Assembly (NCBI RefSeq): GCF_009796285.1
Contig: NZ_CP047020.1
Location: 7,874,001 to 7,938,000 of the forward strand
Direction: 5' to 3'
DNA length: 64,000 bases
Source of the DNA: Streptomyces broussonetiae
GTDB taxonomy: Bacteria; Actinomycetota; Actinomycetes; Streptomycetales; Streptomycetaceae
A program made the position numbers and the translations under genes. Shown here piece after piece: positions 51,473 to 59,828 of the stretch. Under the pieces are notes generated by a model. The model was not told the DNA's origin. It saw only the letters and a program-made list of their open reading frames with translations, and did no database searches. The first letter of the stretch is position 1. Each line of letters begins with the position of its first letter.

Positions 51473-53893
51473 TCAGCGCTGCAGGGTGAGGACACCCGGC
51501 CGCCACGGCAGTCGGTCGTAGGGGCCGGTCGCGGTGGGGGACTTGCCCTGGTAGAGGAACTGCAGGTTGCAGGGGTCGATGGTCATGGTCTGGTCGGGGT
51601 TGTTGCGGACCAGGTCGCCGTGGCTGATGTCGTTGGTCCAGGTGGCACCGCTGTTGGCCTTGCCCGCGAAGGGGTTGCTCTCGCTGGCGGCCTGCGGGGT
51701 CCATGAACCGCTTGGGCTGGAGGCCGTGAAGGAGCGGAAGTAGCGCTGCTCATTCGCACCCCGAGCCTCAACGATCATGAGGTACTGGTTCTGCCCCTTG
51801 ACCTTGTAGACCTGCGGCGCCTCGAACAGGTTCTTCTCGGTGTCGCTCATGACTGTCGTGTACGACGAGCCGAAGCTGCCCGGGAAGTTCCCGATCGGCA
51901 TGCTCGCCCGGTAGATCTTGCCGTTGTCGCCGGCGAAGAACAGGTACATGTTCTGGTCGTCGGCGATCAGGGTCTGGTCGATCGGGGCGGCGCCGGGGAT
52001 GCTGCCGGTGAACAGCGGCTGCGGCGCGGACCAGCCGCCCGGGTTGGTGGGGTCGCTGGACGTGCGGTAGACGAAGGGCGACGCGCCCCACTGGGACGCC
52101 AGCACCCAGATCTTCTTGGGCGCGAAGTAGAACAGCGTGGGCGCCACCGCGGACTGGCTCGTCCCGGTCTGGCCGGCCGACGCCATGTCCGACCAGTTCG
52201 TGAAGGGCTTGAACATCATCGAGCCGTACGACGATCCCGACACGTTCGACGCGTAGACCAGGTGCTTGCCGTTGTACACCACGTCGGTGAAGTCCTTCAC
52301 CGCGTCCCACCCGTTCGCCGGCTGCGCCAGCGCACCCGTCGACGTCCACCGGTACGTCGACGGAAGAGCACACGTGCCGCCCGCCGGCGCGGGCGTCGAA
52401 GTCCTGAGGTTCCAGTGCTGGTGGGCGCCGCCGCCCGAGTCCCAGATCTGGACGGGAGTGCCGTTGGCGGTCCGACCGCCGGGGATCTCCAGCGCCCGGC
52501 CGCTGGCGACGTTGGTCAGTGTGTAGGACCCGTCACTGTTCCGGTCGGCCCGCCAGTGCTGGTTGGCGCCGCCGCCCGAGTCCCAGACCTGCATCCTCGT
52601 CCCGTTGCCCGTCTGGTTGCCCGGTTCGTCCAGTACCCGGCCGCTGGCGACGTTGGTCAGCGTGTAGGAGCCGTCGCTGTTCCGGCCGGCCCGCCACTGC
52701 TGATTGGAGGCACCACTGGCGTCCCACACCTGGAGCGGGGTGCCGTTGCCGTTGTATCCCGCAGGCTCGTCGAGAACGCGTCCGGCGGCCACGTCGGAGA
52801 GCGTGTAGACGGTGCCGGAGGTGATGCCCCCGCCCGGCGTGCCGCTGCTGCCGCCCAGGGCGGTGAGTACCGCGCTGTAGCCGGGCTTCTTGTTGCCGCC
52901 CGCGTCGAACAGCAGCGGGTTCTCACCGGTGCGCCAGGAGTCGCTGTCGCGGATGCCCCACACGGTGATGCCGGTGCAGCGGGCGACGTTCATGCACGCC
53001 TGCACGGTGTTGGCGTAGGCGGTCGGTGAGGCCTGGGCGATGTCGAGTTCGGTGATCTGGACGTCCACGCCGAGCGCGGCGAACTTGGACAGGGTGGTCC
53101 GGTAGCCGGCCGGCGGGCCGCCCGCGCCGAAGTGGCTCTGGAAGCCGACGCAGTCAATGGGTACACCGCGGGACTTGAAGTCCTTGACCATGTTGTAGAC
53201 GCCCTGCGTCTTGGCGTCGGACCAGTTCTCGATGTTGTAGTCGTTGTAGCAGAGCTTGGCCGAGGGGTCGGCGGCCCGCGCGGTGCGGAACGCCTCCTCG
53301 ATGAAGCCGTTGCCCAGCACGTCCTGGAAGACCGAGCTGCGGTGCTGACCGCTGCCGCCGTCGGCGAAGGCCTCGTTGACCACGTCCCAGGCGTAGATCT
53401 TGCCCTTGAAGTGGCTCATCTCGGTGGTGATGTGGTTCTTCATCACGCTGCGCAGCGTGTTCGCGTCTCTGATGCCGCTGACCCAGCCGGGTAGCTGCGA
53501 GTGCCACACCAGGGTGTGGCCGCGCACCCGCTGACCGTGCGCGGAGGCGTGGCCGACGATCGAGTCGGCCGGGCCGAAGTTGAAGGTGCCGCGGGACGGT
53601 TCGGTGGTGTCCCACTTCATCTCGTTCTCCGGGGTGATCGTGCTGAACTCCCGGTCGAGAATCGTGGAGTACGTCGGGTCGCCGAGCTTCCCGGCTGCCA
53701 CGGCCGTGCCGAAGTAGCGGCCACTGCCGGCCGCTGCACCGGCCAGGGTCGGCGTGCGGGCATTCGGGGTGTGTGCGGCCTGGGCGACCAGGGGTACGGC
53801 AGCACCAGCGGCGGCGAGGACCACGGCGGCGGCGAGCACGCGGCCGGTAGCCGGACGGCGGCGACGAGAGCGGTTCTGATCTGACAAGGGCAT
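51473..53893 (-). CDS. GH10 xylanase - CBM13 - GH62 arabinofuranosidase fusion
   Basis: 806 residues, secreted (basic stretch RSRRRRP then a hydrophobic helix to about residue 40). The GH10 endo-beta-1,4-xylanase domain (about 50-352) has acid/base E174 in WDVVNEAF and nucleophile E282 in VQITELDI. The CBM13 trefoil (about 363-490) shows three QxW sites (NQQW, NQHW, HQHW). A GH62 alpha-L-arabinofuranosidase domain (about 505-806) starts RWTSTGALAQPANGWDAVKD. Together it could cut the arabinoxylan backbone and remove arabinose side chains. ATG 53893 has AGAAGGG upstream. A paired GGCAAC repeat is in its promoter. Confidence 0.93.
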   Translation of the reverse strand: MPLSDQNRSRRRRPATGRVLAAAVVLAAAGAAVPLVAQAAHTPNARTPTLAGAAAGSGRYFGTAVAAGKLGDPTYSTILDREFSTITPENEMKWDTTEPSRGTFNFGPADSIVGHASAHGQRVRGHTLVWHSQLPGWVSGIRDANTLRSVMKNHITTEMSHFKGKIYAWDVVNEAFADGGSGQHRSSVFQDVLGNGFIEEAFRTARAADPSAKLCYNDYNIENWSDAKTQGVYNMVKDFKSRGVPIDCVGFQSHFGAGGPPAGYRTTLSKFAALGVDVQITELDIAQASPTAYANTVQACMNVARCTGITVWGIRDSDSWRTGENPLLFDAGGNKKPGYSAVLTALGGSSGTPGGGITSGTVYTLSDVAAGRVLDEPAGYNGNGTPLQVWDASGASNQQWRAGRNSDGSYTLTNVASGRVLDEPGNQTGNGTRMQVWDSGGGANQHWRADRNSDGSYTLTNVASGRALEIPGGRTANGTPVQIWDSGGGAHQHWNLRTSTPAPAGGTCALPSTYRWTSTGALAQPANGWDAVKDFTDVVYNGKHLVYASNVSGSSYGSMMFKPFTNWSDMASAGQTGTSQSAVAPTLFYFAPKKIWVLASQWGASPFVYRTSSDPTNPGGWSAPQPLFTGSIPGAAPIDQTLIADDQNMYLFFAGDNGKIYRASMPIGNFPGSFGSSYTTVMSDTEKNLFEAPQVYKVKGQNQYLMIVEARGANEQRYFRSFTASSPSGSWTPQAASESNPFAGKANSGATWTNDISHGDLVRNNPDQTMTIDPCNLQFLYQGKSPTATGPYDRLPWRPGVLTLQR

Positions 53894-53936
53894 GCCCTTC
53901 TGGAACAACGGGCCTTGATCCGGCCCTGGTTACCCG

Positions 53937-53967
53937 CCAGTTGCCGCCCACGCACACAAAGGTTGCC
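53937..53967 (-). promoter_or_regulatory. Paired GGCAAC repeat upstream of the xylanase gene
   Basis: On the minus strand GGCAACCTT (53967-53959) and GGCAACTGG (53945-53937) are direct repeats 22 bp apart, 44-74 bases before the ATG. The same pair occurs before the expansin gene. AAC-type motifs are typical of ECF sigma -35 elements, so it could be a promoter of the adjacent sigma factor, or an activator site. Confidence 0.55.
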
Positions 53968-54154
53968 GCGACCGAGGGAATTTCCACGGCCGCCGTCACC
54001 GTCCCCACGCAGTTCCACGGCGACCTGCTGGCCACCTACGCCGACGGGACCAACGCCGGCCCGGCCGACTGGACCCCGTACCAGCAGTTCGGGTACTTGT
54101 TCTCCCATCGAGCTGTGCGCCAAGGGGACTCGTCCTCTTGCCGCACAGCGGCGT

Positions 54155-54940
54155 TCACCGGGTCGGGACGAACCCTCCCCGGACCGACGCGGAGCCGCCC
54201 GAACCCTGCGCGTCGACGCGGTAGCCGTCGCCCAGGGCACTGCGCACGCCGGTGCCGTTGTTGAACTGGGCGGCAAACTCATGGCTCCCGGCCGGCACGG
54301 TCAGGCCCGGCTTGAGGACCCAGCGGTAGACCAGCGCGCGGCCGGCCTCCTGGGCGGTGACGGTGAAGTCAGCACTCGGCAGGGTCTGCCAGGTGCCGGT
54401 GATCTTCACCCCGCCGGTCTGCACGATCCGCATCTCGACCGTGAACGAGGTGAGCGGCCGGGTCGTCTTGAGGACGAGGTTGCTCTGCGTCCAGTAGACG
54501 GTGCTGTGCGGGTCCACCGAGCCGGCCGACCACAGCGGCCCGTTCTGACTCTCGCCGGCGGTCGGCGATGGACTGGTGGCCGACGGAGTCGGGCGCGCGC
54601 TGCCCGAGGTGGTGGCCGGGTCCGGCGCGACGGGGGTGGGGCGGCCCGGTGTCGGGTGCGGGGAGCTGACGGTCGGGGACGGGGTGGCAGGAGTGGTCAC
54701 GGTGGCCGACGGCGACGAGTGCGCGACGATGGCGGCGACGGCGAGGCCGCCGGTCGCCAGGATGCCGGTGGCGGCGAGCCCGGCGAGCGCGACCCTGGTA
54801 CCGGACCTCGCGAACGGCCTGGCGCGGTGACGGACGGCGGGGCCGACCGTGCCGCGTTGCACCCGGGCCAGCATCCTCGCACGGTCGGGCCGGTGGGCTT
54901 CGGCGGCCTCGCGCAGCCGACGGGCGATCTCCTCGTTCAC
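54155..54940 (-). CDS. Single-pass membrane partner of the ECF sigma factor, with extracytoplasmic domain
   Basis: 261 residues from GTG 54940, which overlaps the sigma stop by four bases (GTGA). A short cytosolic region (residues 1-45, NEEIARRLREAAEAHRPDRA) precedes one membrane helix (about 48-72, ALAGLAATGILATGGLAVAA), a Thr/Pro/Ser linker to about 130, and an outside beta-rich domain (TVYWTQSNLVLKTTRPLTSF, then VEMRIVQTGGVKITGTWQTL). The architecture fits an anti-sigma factor with an external sensor, as in RsgI proteins of cellulolytic clostridia. No zinc HxxxCxxC motif is present. The anti-sigma role and carbohydrate sensing are inference. Confidence 0.7.
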   Translation of the reverse strand: MNEEIARRLREAAEAHRPDRARMLARVQRGTVGPAVRHRARPFARSGTRVALAGLAATGILATGGLAVAAIVAHSSPSATVTTPATPSPTVSSPHPTPGRPTPVAPDPATTSGSARPTPSATSPSPTAGESQNGPLWSAGSVDPHSTVYWTQSNLVLKTTRPLTSFTVEMRIVQTGGVKITGTWQTLPSADFTVTAQEAGRALVYRWVLKPGLTVPAGSHEFAAQFNNGTGVRSALGDGYRVDAQGSGGSASVRGGFVPTR

Positions 54941-55467
54941 CGGTTCCTCCTCCCTGCCACCAGGTCCCCGACCGCTCGCGCGCCCAGTATCCTTTCCAGC
55001 TCGGCCATTCCCTTCGAGGTCTGGCTCTTCACCGTACCGACCGATATGCCCAGCGCTGCCGCCGTGTCCTTCTCCGACAGGTCGAAGGCGTGTCGCAGCA
55101 CCACACAGGCGCGCTTGCGGAACGGCAGCCGGGCGAGCGCCGCGCGGACGTCCAGCACGGCCGCCATGTCCGGCCCCTCCACCTTCTCGGGGCTGCGGGA
55201 CCAGAACAGCGTGATCCGGAGTCGCTCGCGCACCGCGCTGCGGATCCGTCCGCGCGCCAGGTTGGCCACCACACCGCGGGCGTAGGCGAGCGGGTGGTCG
55301 GCCTGCCGCAACCGGTCCCAGCGCTGCCACAGGGCGACCAGGGCATCCGCCGCAAGGTCGTCCGCCGCGTCGGTCTCGCCGGTCAACAGGTGTGCTAGAC
55401 GGGCGAGTTCGGCATAGTGGCGTTCGAAGAATTCGTGGAACTCCGCGGACGCGTCATCGAGGACCAT
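54937..55467 (-). CDS. SigE-family ECF RNA polymerase sigma factor
   Basis: A 176-residue sigma factor of the actinobacterial SigE-type (SACE) group. Region 2 is FERHYAELARLAHLLTGETD with LWQRWDRLRQADHPLAYARG, and region 4 is LPFRKRACVVLRHAFDLSEK with GISVGTVKSQTSKGMAELER. ATG 55467 is supported by GGAGAGG; an ATG at 55503 has no ribosome site. It is coupled to the membrane partner downstream. Neighbouring hydrolase and expansin genes are candidate targets. Confidence 0.9.
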   Translation of the reverse strand: MVLDDASAEFHEFFERHYAELARLAHLLTGETDAADDLAADALVALWQRWDRLRQADHPLAYARGVVANLARGRIRSAVRERLRITLFWSRSPEKVEGPDMAAVLDVRAALARLPFRKRACVVLRHAFDLSEKDTAAALGISVGTVKSQTSKGMAELERILGARAVGDLVAGRRNR

Positions 55468-55610
55468 CCCCCGGTCGCCCTCTCCTGGCAATGACGTGCG
55501 CATTGGTTGCGCGTTTAACAATAGGGGCGGCAGCCTAACAGTGCCCAGCCCGGGATCCGAACGGCGGTCGTGCTCGGTTGCGGGCCGGTGAAGGACGACC
55601 GGCGGGCTGG

Positions 55611-56579
55611 TCAGTGCCGGGCGAACTGGACGCCGGTCGGCTGCGAGACGTCCGGCCGCACGGCGATGCCGTCGACGGTCAGCCGCTCCCCGTAGACGTC
55701 GGTGATCCTGAGCGCCCCGCCACAGCCGGTGCCATCGGCGGACAGAAAGTAGTTGTAGTCGGTGCGGGGCAGCCGCCGCCAGCCGTCGGCGGTCCGCACC
55801 TCCAGCGCGGCCACCGGGTTCCGGTGGCCGGTCACCTGGATCCCGCACCACCACTTGGTGGACCCGGCCTTGTACCGGACGGCGATCGTGCCCGGCAGGT
55901 CCGGGCTCAGCAGCGACCAGGTGATCGGTAGCCGGCCCACCGACGGGTCGGCGAGCTTGGCGAACGCCTGCCGACTGAGGTCGAGTTGCCCCGGCGCGCA
56001 GGGCGACGGGCATTCGTTGACGATCCGTACCGTGATGGCGGCTCCGCCGGCCGCGCGGACCAGCACGTAGGCCCCGCACGCCTTGGCCGACTCGTAGTCG
56101 GTGACGTTCATCGCCGCGACCATCAGGTCGTCGGACGCCCCGTACAGGCAGGAGCCGCTGCCGTCACCAGCCGCATAGGCGGTGGCGACTCCCCGGTAGC
56201 TGACGGCCGGTCTGATCCGTCCGGCCGGGGCCGCCGCGCTGGCGCTCGCGGGCGCGGTACTGGTGGCGGAGGCCGTCGGAGTGACCGCAGGCGACGGCGT
56301 GGCCGAGGCCGAGTCCGGGACCGTGGGACTGGCCGAGGCCGTCGGCTGCACCGTCGCACCCGCACCGCCGCCCGCCACCGACCCGGCACCGGACGGGGCG
56401 GCCGCTCGTGCGCCTGCTGCGGACGCGTCGGCTGCCCTTCCGGCACTGGTTCCGCTCCCGGTGAGGACGGTCAGGGCCAGGCACGCCAGCACACCGACGA
56501 CTAGCAGCCCCAAGGGAATAACCGTGACCGGTCCGCGCCTGCGCCACGGTTGCGGCGCGGCGTGCTTCGTTGCCCTCAT
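55611..56579 (-). CDS. Bacterial expansin (EXLX1-like, cellulose-binding)
   Basis: 322 residues with a membrane-anchor or signal helix (about 18-40) and a long Ala/Thr/Ser/Pro linker to about 120. Domain 1, a double-psi barrel, has RGVATAYAAGDGSGSC, NVTDYESAKACGAYVLVR and D200 in GQLDLSRQAFAKLAD, matching the essential Asp of EXLX1. Domain 2 (CBM63) carries surface aromatics in KWWCGIQVTG and YNYFLSADG. Expansins loosen cellulose networks without hydrolysis and assist xylanases. Start ATG 56579; the ribosome site is weak. A GGCAAC repeat pair lies in the promoter. Confidence 0.9.
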   Translation of the reverse strand: MRATKHAAPQPWRRRGPVTVIPLGLLVVGVLACLALTVLTGSGTSAGRAADASAAGARAAAPSGAGSVAGGGAGATVQPTASASPTVPDSASATPSPAVTPTASATSTAPASASAAAPAGRIRPAVSYRGVATAYAAGDGSGSCLYGASDDLMVAAMNVTDYESAKACGAYVLVRAAGGAAITVRIVNECPSPCAPGQLDLSRQAFAKLADPSVGRLPITWSLLSPDLPGTIAVRYKAGSTKWWCGIQVTGHRNPVAALEVRTADGWRRLPRTDYNYFLSADGTGCGGALRITDVYGERLTVDGIAVRPDVSQPTGVQFARH

Positions 56580-56617
56580 GCCCGTCCATCCGGTAGTTCG
56601 ACTCGGCCTTCCGGCTC

Positions 56618-56647
56618 CCAGTTGCCGCAGGAGACGAGAAGGTTGCC
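56618..56647 (-). promoter_or_regulatory. Paired GGCAAC repeat upstream of the expansin gene
   Basis: GGCAACCTT (56647-56639) and GGCAACTGG (56626-56618) on the minus strand, 21 bp apart and 39-68 bases before the ATG, nearly the same position as upstream of the xylanase gene. The pair overlaps the decayed end of the GH97 gene. Confidence 0.55.
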
Positions 56648-56702
56648 GCCCCGACGCAGGCACTGAGCCCGCTGCTGTAGGTCGCGGTGAGGGGGAGGTC
56701 GG

Positions 56703-57320
56703 TCAGGGGTCCGGTGTCCGTGGAGGAGGTTCCGGTGGCGGGATGGAGCCGGGCGCGACCGGGTTGTAGTCGTCCTCGTCCCGTGCGCTGTAGACGAGTG
56801 TGCCGTCCGGGAAGGTGAACGTCGTCAGTTCGCCGGTGATGGCGGCGGTGCCCGGGTCCAGCAGGACGTAACGGAATGCGAAGCCGGTCGCGTAAGCCCG
56901 TATCTGCACACCGAAGTTGATGGAGGTGCGGTTGTCCCGGAGGTTCCAGCGCATCTCCTGGTAGGCGCCCAGGACGGTCGCGTTGCGGCCGTACACCGGG
57001 TTCCACGTGCGGTCGACGTGCCAGCGCTGGTAGTTCGTCAGAACGGCGTCGGCGCCGAGGGTGGTTGCGTCGCTCAGCCGCAGGCCCATGGCCGAACCGG
57101 CCACGACTGTCGCGCCCTTGCGCCGGGCCGACCACTGGAGCGAGCCGCCCGCCAGCGACATGGTGATGCTGGTGGCGCCGTCGGCCGATGTCGCGGTGAC
57201 GGGCGTCCGAGGCCTCGGCCGGATATGTGCTGCCGATGCCCGGCGCGGCCGTTGCGGCGGCGACACCGCGCCCTTGAGCACCGCGCGGCGCGAGGGTTCC
57301 TGAGGCCCTGACACGTTCAC
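56703..57320 (-). pseudogene. GH97 N-terminal domain, frameshifted and truncated
   Basis: GTG 57320 (GAGGTGG upstream) begins a Tat-like leader (SRRAVLKGA) and a GH97_N beta-sandwich (GATSITMSLAGGSLQWSARR, RTWNPVYGRNATVLGAYQEM, INFGVQIRAYATGFAFRYVL). Frame 1 ends early at PPPEPPPRTPDP. The next frame continues DTGPLTDLPLTATYSSGLSA for about 30 codons, then the expansin promoter begins. Full GH97 enzymes are about 650 residues, so the catalytic barrel is gone. A 205-residue sandwich domain might still be secreted. Confidence 0.75.
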
Positions 57321-57336
57321 AGCCGGTCCACCTCGC

Positions 57337-57353
57337 TTGGATACGGTTTCCAA
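57337..57353. promoter_or_regulatory. LacI-type operator-like palindrome
   Basis: TTGGATACGGTTTCCAA is a 17-bp near-palindrome with central CG, the form recognised by LacI/GalR-family repressors of sugar genes. It lies 17-33 bases upstream of the GH97 start, in the region divergent to the GH43 gene. Confidence 0.5.
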
Positions 57354-57629
57354 CAAACTCAACCAGCAAGTAACAGATTCTGACTGTGTCGTGAAGTCTC
57401 TACGCCCGTCCCGAACCAGAGGTCAACCCCTCGCATCCGTCCTTCCGCATGTCCGAAATCCTGGACAGTTCAGGCGACTTGCGGCCCCGACGAGTCCGGC
57501 TGGGTGTGCGGCGAGCCGGTCAAGCTTAAACAAATTCGAACGCCGTCCTTGACGCCGCAAACATGCCACGACTCTCATGGGTCTCCGCCGACACCAAGGG
57601 ACCGTCAACCTCGACAGAGAGGGACGCAC

Positions 57630-59114
57630 ATGTTCAAGGGAGTTGCCCGGACGCCCGCCGGCCGATGGCGGCGCAGAGCCGCCGCGTTACTGACCCTGCT
57701 GGGAGGCCTTGCGGCGCTCCTGCTTCCGGCGACCGAGGCGCACGCGGCCTCGGTGTCGTTCACCACGGGCGCCGCACGCACCGACCAGAACGGGAACGCG
57801 CTTCAGCTGCACGGCCTCGGCATCATCAAGGTGGGCAGCACCTGGTACGGCTTCGGGGAGGACAAGACCGGCGAGACGTCGTCGGACACGTCGTTCCAGG
57901 ACATCCCCTGCTACACCTCGACCGACCTGGCCAACTGGACCTACCGGGGCGTCGCCCTGGCCAGGCAGAGCAGCGGCGACCTGGGGCCGGGCCGCGTCGT
58001 GGAGCGACCCAAGGTCATCTACAACGCCTCGACCAGCACCTACGTGATGTACATGCACATCGACAGCACCAACTACTCCGAGGCCAAGGTCGGTGTGGCG
58101 ACCAGTAGCACCCCCTGCGGCCCGTACACCTACCGGGGAAGCTTCCGGCCGCTGGGCAACCTCAGCCGTGACCTCGGCCTGTTCCAGGACACCGATGGCA
58201 CCGCCTATCTGCTGAGCGAGGACCGCAACAACGGCCTGCGCATCGACAAGCTGTCCGCCGACTACCTGTCCGTGGACAGCGCTGTGGCGGTGCTCGGCAG
58301 CAGCGGCAGCGTCGAGGCGCCCGCCATGGTCAAGGCCAACGGCACCTACTACGTATTCGGCTCGCACCTGACGGGCTGGGGCCTCAACGACAACATCTAC
58401 GCCACCGCCACGTCACTGGGCGGCCCCTGGTCGTCGTTCCGTGACCTGGCCGCACCCGGCACCCACACCTACGGCAGCCAGACGGCGAACGTCATCACCG
58501 TCCAGGGCTCCTCCGGCACCACCTACATCTACGCCGGCGACCGCTGGAACACCTCCGACCTCGGCGCGTCGACACTGATCTGGCTGCCCCTGACCATCAG
58601 GGGAACGTCGGTGAACCTCGGCCAGTACCCCATCTGGTCACTCGACACCGCAGCGGGAACCTGGACGGCCGACAGCGGGATCCCCGCTGAGGGCGTCCAC
58701 ACCCTGAAGGATGTCAACAGCTCCATGCTGATGGACGTGTCGAGCGGTTCCACGGCGAAGGGCGCCGAGATCATCCAGTGGCCGTCCACCGGCGGTACCA
58801 ACCAGCAGTGGACGCTCACGCGGGTGGGGGACAACATCTTCACGCTCAAGAGCGTGAAGAGCGGCCTTTGCCTGGACGTGCCGAACCAGTCGACCGCCAC
58901 CGGCCTGCAACTGCAGCAGTGGGCCTGCAACGGCGGGACCAACCAGGAATGGTTCCTCGACCTCGTCGGCAGCTACACCGGCAGCACCTACATGCTCGCC
59001 GGCGTCGGCAGCGACCTGGACATCGGTGTCACGACCGCCTCGACCACCGGCGGAGCGGCCGTGGACCAGGAACCGGGCACCGGCGCCTCCAGCCAGCAGT
59101 GGAGTCTTTCCTGA
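57630..59114 (+). CDS. GH43 (exo-beta-1,3-galactanase-like) with CBM13
   Basis: 494 residues, secreted (signal ends AHA near residue 39). The five-bladed GH43 domain (about 40-350) shows GSTWYGFGEDKTGE, ERPKVIYNASTSTYVMYMHI and GSHLTGWGLNDNIYATATSL, the last typical of the GH43_24 exo-beta-1,3-galactanase subgroup. The CBM13 trefoil (about 365-494) has QxW sites NQQW, NQEW and SQQW. It likely acts on arabinogalactan side chains of plant walls. GAGAGGGA precedes the ATG. Divergent from GH97. Confidence 0.88.
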   Translation: MFKGVARTPAGRWRRRAAALLTLLGGLAALLLPATEAHAASVSFTTGAARTDQNGNALQLHGLGIIKVGSTWYGFGEDKTGETSSDTSFQDIPCYTSTDLANWTYRGVALARQSSGDLGPGRVVERPKVIYNASTSTYVMYMHIDSTNYSEAKVGVATSSTPCGPYTYRGSFRPLGNLSRDLGLFQDTDGTAYLLSEDRNNGLRIDKLSADYLSVDSAVAVLGSSGSVEAPAMVKANGTYYVFGSHLTGWGLNDNIYATATSLGGPWSSFRDLAAPGTHTYGSQTANVITVQGSSGTTYIYAGDRWNTSDLGASTLIWLPLTIRGTSVNLGQYPIWSLDTAAGTWTADSGIPAEGVHTLKDVNSSMLMDVSSGSTAKGAEIIQWPSTGGTNQQWTLTRVGDNIFTLKSVKSGLCLDVPNQSTATGLQLQQWACNGGTNQEWFLDLVGSYTGSTYMLAGVGSDLDIGVTTASTTGGAAVDQEPGTGASSQQWSLS

Positions 59115-59772
59115 CAGGTGCGCCAGGGCCACTGACGCGGACAACGACCATGTCGGCCACGTGTTCCTGACCCCGCAACGCCTCCACCCGGCCGAGGAAC
59201 TCGTCATCCGGCACACGGGGGCCAGGTCGTCACCGTCGAGCAGCACCTGTGCTACTTCGCCGCCGTCCACCGGCTGCCCGCGTGGACCGAGGCCGCGAAC
59301 TCGTCAGCCTCCTCGGCCACGAGCGCTACGCACCGCCGTGGGCGGCCGTGCTGTACGCCGCGGTGGCGGGGCGGGTGGTCGCCGAGGTGCTCACCGGGCC
59401 TCCCGTGGCCCGGTTGTGCGCTGACGTCACGGCCGAGTCCTCCGGCCCGGCAGGCCACCGCACCCACCTCACCGGAGCCCCGCACCGACCTGCCTGCCCC
59501 GTCCTGCTCCTGGCACACCAGCCAGGATTCCGGGGCCCGCCGTTCCGCGTCCTCGCCCCCAGCGAGATCACCCTGCTCGTGCTCCGCTCCCCACACCCGG
59601 CCCACCTCGCCGTAGACGGGCGCGCCAACACACCGCTTGGGGCAGGACGCATCCGTTGCCGGGTCTCCGGCTCGGAGGCGTTCGCCGGACCTGATCACCG
59701 GTTGGACGACCGGGCGTACCAGAGGGCCGGACGTTTCCGATCATCCAGGACGGCGAGTACGACGTCCGGTTG
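59115..59772. other. Region without a recognised gene
   Basis: About 660 bases after GH43. A few short protein-like stretches on the plus strand (for example ERYAPPWAAVLYAAVAGRVV near 59350) suggest decayed coding DNA, but no family can be named. Confidence 0.35.
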
Positions 59773-59826
59773 TCGCGTGGGCGGCCCGGCCCGGAGCGTC
59801 TGTTCCGGGCCGGCCCGCCCACGCGA
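59773..59826 (-). terminator. Very long hairpin terminator after dctA
   Basis: Two 23-base arms (59773-59795 and 59804-59826), complementary except at one position, around an 8-base loop. It begins 2 bases after the dctA stop codon on the minus strand. Almost all pairs are GC. Confidence 0.85.
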
Positions 59827-59828
59827 TA

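Noticed and set aside
53941..54264. A plus-strand frame between the xylanase and sigma genes beginning PPTHTKVAATEG
   Set aside because: It has a few natural-looking residues but no start signal, crosses the paired GGCAAC promoter element, and runs antisense to the membrane-protein end.
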